Origin: Archaeoglobaceae archaeon
Lineage (GTDB): Archaea; Halobacteriota; Archaeoglobi; Archaeoglobales; Archaeoglobaceae
Direction: 5' to 3'
Assembly (NCBI GenBank): GCA_027064525.1
Contig: JAMOPJ010000017.1
Coordinates: 1 to 55,378, forward strand
Length of the DNA stretch: 55,378 nucleotides
Of this stretch, positions 49,859 through 55,378 are shown one piece after another; positions within the stretch are counted from its first letter, which is position 1; each line of letters opens with the position of its first letter. The notes under the pieces are model-generated. The model made no database searches. It had not been told where the DNA came from and was given only the letters and a program-made list of their open reading frames with translations. Position numbers and translations under genes: made by a program.

Positions 49859-50596
49859 TTGAAAGCCGAAGTAATTTGTAAGGCGGAGCATATCAAGACG
49901 TTTTTGAAGGGAATCGGAGCGATAGCAGTATCTGAAGCCAAGTTAAGGTTTACGAGCGACGGCTTGAAAGTGATTGCTGTAGATCCTGCTAACGTTGCTA
50001 TGATTCACGCAACTATCGATAGAACTGCAATGGACGTTTATTCCGCTCCTGAAGAAGGGTTGGTTGCTGGAATTGATGTTTTTAGGCTGTATGAGATGGC
50101 TAAGGGATTCAAGGACAAAGAGTCCGTCGAGCTAATTGTCGAAGATTCAAGGATCAAGTTGAAGAACAAGAACATGACGTATTCGGTTGCGCTAATAGAT
50201 CCGAATGCTATCAGGAAGGAACCAAAGTTGCCAGAAGTAGATCTACCGATGAAGGTTGTTTTAGGTATAGATTCGTTCAAGCAGGCCGTTCAAGCGGCTA
50301 ATAAGATAAGCGATCACGTCATTCTGAGATGTGACGGAGATAAATTCTACATCGAAGCGAAGGGGGATGTTGATGCGATAAAAACTATCTTTGATGATAC
50401 AGAGCTAATAGAGTTCGTTAAGGCTGAAGCTAAGACGATGTTTTCCATTGAATATCTTCTGGAGTTCTGTAAAGCTAGCAACAAGTTGGATGTCATTGAT
50501 ATTCGCTTGGGCACAGATTATCCGGGATTCTTCTCGTTCAGAGATAATGCTGTTGAACTGTTGTATGTATTGGCCCCAAGGATTGAGAATGTTTGA
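49859..50596 (+). CDS. pcna: virus-encoded DNA sliding clamp (PCNA)
   Basis: 245 residues covering both PCNA subdomains. The start KAEVICKAEHIKTFLKGIGA, the DNA-facing helix region and the interdomain loop (IDPNAIRKEPKLPEVDLP) match archaeal PCNA; the C-terminal LLYVLAPRIE is the partner-binding tail. PCNA forms a trimeric ring that tethers polymerase and other enzymes to DNA. Start TTG 49859 is chosen: GGAGGTG at 49847-49852 is six bases upstream, and the out-of-frame ATG at 49854 is not usable. It is a viral copy in the operon, presumably in addition to the host gene. Confidence 0.9.
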   Translation: MKAEVICKAEHIKTFLKGIGAIAVSEAKLRFTSDGLKVIAVDPANVAMIHATIDRTAMDVYSAPEEGLVAGIDVFRLYEMAKGFKDKESVELIVEDSRIKLKNKNMTYSVALIDPNAIRKEPKLPEVDLPMKVVLGIDSFKQAVQAANKISDHVILRCDGDKFYIEAKGDVDAIKTIFDDTELIEFVKAEAKTMFSIEYLLEFCKASNKLDVIDIRLGTDYPGFFSFRDNAVELLYVLAPRIENV

Positions 50597-50608
50597 GGAG
50601 GCAGAACC

Positions 50609-50857
50609 TTGAAGATAGTATTTGAGTGCCCGTTCTGCCCTGAACAATTCAATACATTTCAGGGGCTCATGAGGCACGTTAGGAGGTCACACAGTAGTGT
50701 TTGCCCAATCTGCGGCAAGAAGTTCAAAAACATCCTGACTCATGTTAGACAAGCCGCAATTTGGGATGAGAACGATGATTACGTGGTTCTATACGGCTTG
50801 CTGAGCAATCATACAAATGGGCTATCTGATGATTTCAAGAAGTTCAAGGCATTCTGA
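50609..50857 (+). CDS. C2H2 zinc-finger protein
   Basis: 82 residues. One classical finger C-x2-C-x12-H-x4-H (FECPFCPEQFNTF ... RHVRRSH) is followed by a second CPICGKKFKNILTHV that lacks the full spacing. Small C2H2 proteins are typical of archaeal viruses and act as DNA-binding regulators. Start TTG 50609 follows GAGGAGG. The next short frame overlaps its stop. Confidence 0.8.
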   Translation: MKIVFECPFCPEQFNTFQGLMRHVRRSHSSVCPICGKKFKNILTHVRQAAIWDENDDYVVLYGLLSNHTNGLSDDFKKFKAF

Positions 50858-50943
50858 TGGAGCTTCAAGTTGCGGATCATCCAGCCACATACCCAATTTT
50901 TAAAGTCAATCGCAAAGCGAAGAAGGAGGTCGTTGAACGATGA
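50857..50943 (+). CDS. possible 28-residue proviral peptide
   Basis: A 28-codon frame, MELQVADHPATYPIFKVNRK ending KKEVVER. Its ATG overlaps the previous stop (TGATG) and its stop overlaps the next start (ATGA), the coupling pattern used across this operon. The short length limits confidence. Confidence 0.35.
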   Translation: MELQVADHPATYPIFKVNRKAKKEVVER

Positions 50944-51152
50944 TTACCTACAATCCAAATTATATTATCGGCAATATTTTACAAAAAAATTCAATAAAGT
51001 TGGTCGTTAACGACGTTTTTACAAAACTTTTACAAAAGTTCAGAGTAACACCACTTAGCAACTACAACCGACACAAGAAAGACACTTTTCAGAAAATATC
51101 TTACAAAATTATATTTGGAGGTGATGAAAAAGATTTCTTGGTTTATTCTTAA
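50940..51152 (+). CDS. small hypothetical proviral protein
   Basis: 70 residues, rich in Lys, Asn and Phe, from ATG 50940 behind AAGGAGG. No recognisable motif. The coding sequence is markedly AT-rich compared with neighbours, as is the next gene. Confidence 0.45.
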   Translation: MITYNPNYIIGNILQKNSIKLVVNDVFTKLLQKFRVTPLSNYNRHKKDTFQKISYKIIFGGDEKDFLVYS

Positions 51153-51202
51153 TTAAATTTGTTTAATTTAGAATTAAGAATAGAAGAAGGAGATGATTAA
51201 GA

Positions 51203-51400
51203 ATGAAGAAGATAAGAATGAAGGTAGTTGTGGGAAGAGGAAGAGGAAGTAGAAATCAGTTAGAAGTTGAAGAAATTGCAAAAGAATTGAAGAAGTTGAA
51301 GAAGTTTCAGTTTTTGCAAAATTTTTGTAAAATATTACGAATTAACAGAATCGTAACAACTCTTAATACTATTAAGGAGGTTGATAAAAATGTCTTTTAA
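51203..51400 (+). CDS. small basic proviral protein
   Basis: 65 residues with a basic start (MKKIRMKVVVGRGRGSRNQL), a coiled-coil-like middle (EIAKELKKLKKFQFL) and a C-terminal part. GGAGATGATTAAGA precedes ATG 51203. Its tail overlaps the following gene in another frame. It may bind nucleic acid; no family recognised. Confidence 0.45.
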   Translation: MKKIRMKVVVGRGRGSRNQLEVEEIAKELKKLKKFQFLQNFCKILRINRIVTTLNTIKEVDKNVF

Positions 51401-51722
51401 AACACTTGGAGTCCTTCCAGAAGATAAGAAACGGATCAAGGAATTGACGAAGAAGTTGAATCTAAAAGAGTATGAAGTCATTAAGATATTACTTGATTAC
51501 TACGAGAGACTTGAAGTTCTTCAACATTATTTGGGTTGCGAATCGATAGAGCGGCTTTTCCATGAGATTGAGCGACTAATTCCCAAATCCAAAAAACAAC
51601 TGGTAATTGCTAAGACGAACCAATACATAGATGAGTTAGATAGACTTGGCATTCCAACATCTGTTCTTGAGAAATTGAGAGAAACAATATATCCAATCAT
51701 TCTGAACGGAGGGATCCGCTAA
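51390..51722 (+). CDS. hypothetical helical proviral protein
   Basis: 110 residues from ATG 51390 (AAGGAGGTTGATAAAA upstream). The start FKTLGVLPEDKKRIKELTKK then LKEYEVIKILLDYYE resembles an RHH-type regulator N-terminus; the rest is helical. It overlaps the GINS-like gene by one base, so it may be a partner of that protein. Confidence 0.5.
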   Translation: MSFKTLGVLPEDKKRIKELTKKLNLKEYEVIKILLDYYERLEVLQHYLGCESIERLFHEIERLIPKSKKQLVIAKTNQYIDELDRLGIPTSVLEKLRETIYPIILNGGIR

Positions 51723-52075
51723 TGATCGAAGTTCTTATAGATGACCTCATAACGTATTTAGATAAAGAGAAAGACGGTTTTGCCGAGATTCCCGAGGACT
51801 TCTTTGACAGGCTAAGGAAAACCATTAACGAGCTTGAGAAGAAATACAAAGCAGGAGATCTTGATCCTATAGAGGAAGATAAGCTCAGAACATTAAAAAG
51901 ATTGAGAAGACAACTATTCGAGAAGAGATTCGGTAAACTTGTGAGGTTAGCTATGTTACAAGCGTTAGGTTTCGATGATGTTCAGCTTCCACATCATATC
52001 TTGCCAGTGGAGGCTAAATTTTTTCAAGATCTTGTTAAGCTCATGGAAGAGTTTAGGAAGGAGATTCTTGAGTAA
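51722..52075 (+). CDS. GINS-like replication protein (A-domain only)
   Basis: 117 residues with the archaeal GINS A-domain pattern: IPEDFFDRLRKTINELEKKY, then a charged helix, then LRRQLFEKRFGKLVRLAMLQ and an E-rich helix (VEAKFFQDLVKLMEEFRKEI). Host Gins51/Gins15 is about 180 residues with an extra B domain that is missing here. GINS bridges the MCM helicase and other replication factors. Detection is by pattern only; a structure-based comparison is needed to confirm. It sits downstream of the viral PCNA in the same operon. Confidence 0.55.
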   Translation: MIEVLIDDLITYLDKEKDGFAEIPEDFFDRLRKTINELEKKYKAGDLDPIEEDKLRTLKRLRRQLFEKRFGKLVRLAMLQALGFDDVQLPHHILPVEAKFFQDLVKLMEEFRKEILE

Positions 52076-52099
52076 TTTTTTTCTTTTTTTAGTTTGAGC

Positions 52100-52285
52100 T
52101 TACGGGGACTTCTTTAGCGGGCAATTCTTACAATTGGCTACTTCTCCGGTATACGAGCATATCCACGTTATTTCTTCCTCTAATTCGGGACCGGTCATCT
52201 CTTTTTTATGCTCAGTTTTTGAATAAATTGGTAATATCCAATATCCTGCAGAACATTTTACAGGGTTAGGAATATTTATCACCAT
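52100..52285 (-). CDS. possible small Cys-containing proviral protein
   Basis: 61 residues on the opposite strand, in the gap between the GINS-like and terminase genes. Cys residues (KCSAGYW; WICSYTGEVANCKNCPLKK) could bind a metal. A TATA-like stretch (TTTATTAAGTTTTAAAAC) lies upstream of ATG 52285. The sense is opposite to the operon, as for regulators or moron-type genes. Confidence 0.45.
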   Translation of the reverse strand: MVINIPNPVKCSAGYWILPIYSKTEHKKEMTGPELEEEITWICSYTGEVANCKNCPLKKSP

Positions 52286-52376
52286 GTACTGTCAAATTGT
52301 TTTAAAACTTAATAAAATTTTACTAACAAAATTGCGGTTAAGCTCATTTTTGAAGTCTTTGATGTTATAACATTTC

Positions 52377-52874
52377 ATGCTTGACAAGCTTGACAGCGAT
52401 AAGGTTGAGCTTGACAAACTTGACGTTCAGTTTATCCCGAATCCTCGGTGTAAGATTTGCCGATCACCCTATGTTCACGAGATAAACCAAATGCTCATCG
52501 AAGGCAGGCCCTATAGCGAGATCATCGCCAAGTTCAAGGACAAAATTCCCGGACTGAACAAGCAAAACATCTCGAACCATAAGAAACACTTCAATTTCGT
52601 TAGGAAGGGAATTGAGAAATACTACGAGCAACTCGAGCAGGGAGCTGAGAAAGTTGTCGATTCTATCAAGGCCCTTGATGAAACGATCGAACGTTCATTA
52701 AGATTTCTGAGAGCTATCGATCCAACTCAGAAGCCAAGAGCTTGGGAAGTCACAACTCGCTCTCTTTTAGGCGCTATCAAGCTGAAGCACCAGATAATGG
52801 GTGATTATGATGAAACCGAAGACATCCTCAAAGAAATCTTTGGAGAAGAAGATTCTGAAGAAGTTGAAGAGTGA
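52377..52874 (+). CDS. probable terminase small subunit
   Basis: 165 residues immediately upstream of the terminase large subunit, overlapping it by 65-70 bases. A Cys pair and a helix-turn-helix-like segment (CKICRSPYVHEINQMLIEG; NKQNISNHKKHFNFV) fit a DNA-recognition subunit; the rest is helical. The first residues are a repeated LDKLD stretch. Small subunits recognise viral DNA and hand it to the motor. The start ATG 52377 has a weak upstream site. Confidence 0.6.
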   Translation: MLDKLDSDKVELDKLDVQFIPNPRCKICRSPYVHEINQMLIEGRPYSEIIAKFKDKIPGLNKQNISNHKKHFNFVRKGIEKYYEQLEQGAEKVVDSIKALDETIERSLRFLRAIDPTQKPRAWEVTTRSLLGAIKLKHQIMGDYDETEDILKEIFGEEDSEEVEE

Positions 52875-54171
52875 CAAGAAGCTCAAGAAGAAAGTCCTCT
52901 CGGATCCAGTAACGTTTGCCAAGATATTTTTCAATTGGGAGGCTCACCCTGCACAAGCTCAAATCTTGCGAGATAATCATCAATTCATCACAGTAGTAGC
53001 AGGTAGAAGATTTGGTAAGACGGAATGCATGGCAGTCTCAGCCATTCACTATGCTTTAACGCATCCGGGCTCGATTCAATTCGTCATCGCTCCAAGCTAT
53101 GATCAGTCAAATATCATGTTTGGGCAGATAGTCCAATTCCTGTCTAAGTCGATTTTAGGGTGCATGATTAGGAAGATCTACAAAACTCCGTTCCATCACA
53201 TTATTTTCAAAAATGACAGTGTAATCCATGCTCGTTCTGCATCAAAGCCTGAATTTCTGCGAGGACACAAAGCCCACCGGATTATCCTTGATGAAGCTGC
53301 ATTCATTCCAGACGATGTAATCTCAAACATCATCGAGCCCATGCTTGCTGACTACAACGGTTCTTGGATCAAGATCGGAACCCCATTCGGCAAAAACCAC
53401 TTCTACGATACTTACCTGAAGGGTCAGAGTCCAGATTTTCCCGATTATTCGAGCTATCGCTTTCCCTCAACAGTCAACCCTCACATCTCTCATGAATTTA
53501 TCGAGAAGAAGAAGCGGGAGTACGGCGAGAACTCGATCATCTTTAGGACTGAATACTTGGCCGAATTCGTGGAGGATCAGAATGCAGTCTTCAGGTGGGC
53601 TGACATTCAGAAAAACGTGGATAACAGTATTGAGCTAATCGACAGGGCTACACATATCAGCAAGCAGTACGTTATCGGTTGCGATCTGGCGAAGTATCAG
53701 GATTATACTGTCATCATCGTGTTGGATGTTACCGAGAAGCCCTACAGGTTGGTCCACTTTGAGAGGTTCCATAGACGTCCATATGCTGAAGTCATCATGA
53801 GGCTTAAGGAGCTCTACCGCAGGTTCAACTATGCTAAGGTACTGATCGACTCGACTGGTGTTGGGGATCCTGTGCTCGAGGACCTGCAGGATGTTGGGGC
53901 TGAGGGTTATGTTTTCACTTCGAAGTCTAAGGTCCAGCTGATTCAGAGGTTACAAGCCTGCCTTGAGAATGGTGAAGTAAAGTATCCATACATTGAGGAG
54001 TTAATCAAGGAGCTTCAGTTCTTCGAGTATCAGCTAACGAGAACAGGTGTGAAAATGGAAGCTCGATCTGGATTCCATGATGACTGTGTCATAGCTTTAG
54101 CTTTGGCAGTTTGGGCAGCTGAGCAGTATCAAGGCTCGGGGTACATCAGTCTTGGTTATTCTCGGTTTTAG
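52810..54171 (+). CDS. terminase large subunit
   Basis: About 453 residues. ATPase motor: Walker A VVAGRRFGKTE, Walker B IILDEAAFI, coupling motif IGTPFG. Nuclease domain: GCDLAKYQDYTV (first Asp), LIDSTGVGD (second Asp) and FHDDCVIALALAVWA (third Asp). This is the DNA-packaging motor of tailed viruses, which cuts and pumps DNA into the procapsid. ATG 52810 (or 52807) follows GGTGATTATG. The RNA-like block at 54199-54432 directly follows. Confidence 0.93.
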   Translation: MKPKTSSKKSLEKKILKKLKSDKKLKKKVLSDPVTFAKIFFNWEAHPAQAQILRDNHQFITVVAGRRFGKTECMAVSAIHYALTHPGSIQFVIAPSYDQSNIMFGQIVQFLSKSILGCMIRKIYKTPFHHIIFKNDSVIHARSASKPEFLRGHKAHRIILDEAAFIPDDVISNIIEPMLADYNGSWIKIGTPFGKNHFYDTYLKGQSPDFPDYSSYRFPSTVNPHISHEFIEKKKREYGENSIIFRTEYLAEFVEDQNAVFRWADIQKNVDNSIELIDRATHISKQYVIGCDLAKYQDYTVIIVLDVTEKPYRLVHFERFHRRPYAEVIMRLKELYRRFNYAKVLIDSTGVGDPVLEDLQDVGAEGYVFTSKSKVQLIQRLQACLENGEVKYPYIEELIKELQFFEYQLTRTGVKMEARSGFHDDCVIALALAVWAAEQYQGSGYISLGYSRF

Positions 54172-54198
54172 ATCCCTTAAAAAATAAAAATAAAATTT

Positions 54199-54432
54199 AA
54201 ATCTCGGCTTAGGGCCGGGAGGTTTGCCCCCCGCAGCGGACCGGCAACGCTGCCCGTCCCTTAAAAACCTCCCGACCCCCGTTCGGGTTCAACCCTACCG
54301 CGGACGGAATCACTCGGCCAGCGCAAATTAACGCCGGTCTTTTCGCACGGGGGCTGAGATTTTATATCACATTCGGCCGAGTCACATCGGTAGGGGTCCC
54401 CTAGTCGAAAAAGATTGGACCACCTCCCGATC
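54199..54432 (+). ncRNA. GC-rich structured RNA or packaging element between terminase and portal
   Basis: A GC-rich block in otherwise AT-rich DNA, with no open frame of useful length. Perfect helices seen: CGGGAGGTTT (54216-54225) with AAACCTCCCG (54265-54274); GCAGCG (54233-54238) with CGCTGC (54248-54253); CCCTACCG (54293-54300) with CGGTAGGG (54388-54395); ACTCGGCC (54312-54319) with GGCCGAGT (54375-54382). An outer helix pairs AAATCTCGGC (54199-54208) with GCTGAGATTT (54353-54362) through one G-U. The strand is assumed from the flanking operon. Alternatives: a pac/cos DNA site or an attenuator. Confidence 0.6.
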
Positions 54433-54513
54433 AAATAAATTTTTTGTGTTATGGTTCCTTAAAAATTTTCCTCTCAATGCTCACTTTTAAAGTCTATTCT
54501 CTTATAGCTCTTC

Positions 54514-55378
54514 ATGATCAAAAAGCTCAAACAGAAGATCATTTCAACACTCAAAACTAAGTCGGCCGATTACAAAGCTGAGAAAGTTCAAATCTTCCCG
54601 TTCGCTGAATTATCAAACAACTTAGCTTTTACAACTGGGGTACTGAGCAATTACCAAGCCTACGAAGAGGTATATTTCACAAGCGTGGACGTTTCAACAG
54701 CCATCGATTTGATTGCCCATTTTGCTGTTACAGAGTTCCAGTTTGTTGGACCAGAGCAAGATGTGAGGAAAGCTGAAGAGTTTGCCAAGGAAATCAAACT
54801 TCGGACCCGACTGATAAACGATGTCAGAACTATGCTGATCTACGGGAACGCCTACGAATACCTCCCAGATGGTGAAAATGGGGTCGAAATGCAATATCTC
54901 AACCCAAAGAGAGTCAGAGTGAAGGTTGATGAGTTCGGTGATATATTAGCTTACGTTTATTCAACTGGCAACGAGCAGAAAGATCTTCCACCGGATCGAG
55001 TCTTGCACTTCGCTTATGGTAGAATCGGCAACAGCCCCTACGGTTACTCCTTAATCCACCAAGTTTACAACCTGCTCAAACTCAAGCAGAAGCTGGAGAT
55101 CTTGGCAGCGGTGATGGCGTACAGAATGAGCCATCCGTTGTTGCATGCGAAGGTAAAGAATCCTGCAAGGATCCCGGATGTTGAACGAGTTTTGCAAAAC
55201 AGGGTGCAGACGAATTACAATGCCACGAACGTTGAGGATCAAATTGTCGTTGTTAATCAAATCGTAACTGATGAATCTACTGAGTTTGAAGTTTTGGAAT
55301 CTAAGCTCGATTTGAAGGGTCTTGTAGAGATGATCCAGTACCTGCAGAGGCAGATCGATAAAGCGCTTAAGGTTCCTA
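54514..55378 (+). CDS. portal protein, HK97 type (truncated by window end)
   Basis: An open frame of 288 codons continues past the right edge. It begins with a Lys-rich stretch (MIKKLKQKIISTLKTKS) and includes SVDVSTAIDLIAHF, a typical portal N-terminal segment, IYGNAYEYL, VLHFAYGRIGNSPYGYS and LVEMIQYLQRQIDKAL, which fits the phage portal (HK97-type) family. The portal forms the ring at the capsid vertex that connects to terminase. A TATA-like CTCTTATAGC about 15 bases upstream and ATG 54514 mark the start. The end is missing here. Confidence 0.8.
   Translation, partial: MIKKLKQKIISTLKTKSADYKAEKVQIFPFAELSNNLAFTTGVLSNYQAYEEVYFTSVDVSTAIDLIAHFAVTEFQFVGPEQDVRKAEEFAKEIKLRTRLINDVRTMLIYGNAYEYLPDGENGVEMQYLNPKRVRVKVDEFGDILAYVYSTGNEQKDLPPDRVLHFAYGRIGNSPYGYSLIHQVYNLLKLKQKLEILAAVMAYRMSHPLLHAKVKNPARIPDVERVLQNRVQTNYNATNVEDQIVVVNQIVTDESTEFEVLESKLDLKGLVEMIQYLQRQIDKALKVP

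Larger units (their letters stand above)
44137..55378. mobile_element. tailed-virus-like provirus (left part)
   Basis: The element begins at the tRNA-Leu fragment and runs past the window edge. The hallmarks are a terminase large subunit, a likely small subunit and an HK97-type portal protein, in rightward order after a set of small early-type genes. It also carries virus-encoded PCNA, a GINS-like protein and two nucleases. Many genes overlap by 1-4 bases and use GGAGGTGAT sites. Integrase, capsid and tail genes would be to the right. Related proviruses in Archaeoglobales are an inference. Confidence 0.9.

Noticed and set aside
52377-52425. Direct repeats CTTGACAAGCTTGAC
   Set aside because: They encode the LDKLD amino-acid repeat of the terminase small subunit; no evidence of an independent DNA role.
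54275-54300. tRNA-like GGGTTCAACCC
   Set aside because: There is no 5-base stem with 7-base loop and no acceptor or D arm; it fits better as part of the larger structured block.
1-55378. CRISPR arrays, rRNA genes or complete tRNA genes
   Set aside because: No regularly spaced repeats and no rRNA-like sequence were seen; the only tRNA sequence is the 3' fragment at 44137-44191.

Overview
The window looks like a chromosomal segment of a hyperthermophilic or thermophilic euryarchaeon of the Archaeoglobales (Archaeoglobus / Ferroglobus / Geoglobus type). The evidence is archaeal-type translation genes (L7Ae, S28e, L24e, aIF2, archaeal alanyl- and leucyl-tRNA synthetases, split GMP synthase), leaderless or short-leader genes behind TATA boxes, GGAGGTGAT ribosome-binding sites, PGF-CTERM surface-protein tails, a two-gene SufCB system, a CooC ATPase and many leucine/isoleucine-type transporter genes. 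The genus is an inference; no rRNA is present to settle it.

Bases 1-44050 are mostly host housekeeping. In order: two small proteins, one an Fe-S protein; a geranylgeranyl-reductase-like flavoprotein and a phosphoesterase; alaS overlapping a CcmA/CcmB-like exporter pair; a VapBC pair; a divergently arranged livHM / livKGF transporter; an AglD-like glycosyltransferase, TrkH and CooC; an acetyltransferase, AMMECR1, thioredoxin and UbiD; leuS and a solitary cytosine-C5 methyltransferase; the L7Ae-S28e-L24e-NDK-aIF2 operon, whose aIF2 carries a 553-residue LAGLIDADG intein inside its GTPase P-loop; an Lhr helicase; SufCB; a phosphoesterase, DUF447 and a CitG-like protein.

Bases 36114-39275 are the most unusual host stretch. 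A 246-residue protein with two NHLP-leader-like repeats and a Pro/Ile/Gly-rich tail lies just upstream of a PqqD-domain radical SAM/SPASM enzyme. That enzyme is split into two overlapping frames at a conserved motif. Together they look like an undescribed archaeal RiPP-type system. Directly behind it, on the opposite strand, are two complete tandem C/D box guide sRNAs, the first antisense to the 3' end of the radical SAM gene. Decayed gene fragments surround them.

Bases 39276-44050 hold a PGF-CTERM surface protein, GMP synthase subunit B, 3-dehydroquinate dehydratase, two membrane proteins and a winged-helix protein.

From 44137 to the right edge lies a head-tailed provirus integrated in a leucine tRNA gene; a 55-base tRNA 3' fragment marks its left end and its right end is outside the window. 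Its left flank holds several small ribbon-helix-helix and zinc-ribbon proteins. A long rightward operon follows, with many small unknown proteins, a DEDD exonuclease, a PD-(D/E)XK nuclease, its own PCNA clamp, a GINS-like protein, terminase small and large subunits and a portal protein cut by the window end. Between terminase and portal is a GC-rich block of about 230 bases with extensive self-complementarity, most likely a structured viral RNA or packaging element. No integrase, DNA polymerase or MCM gene of the provirus is visible here.
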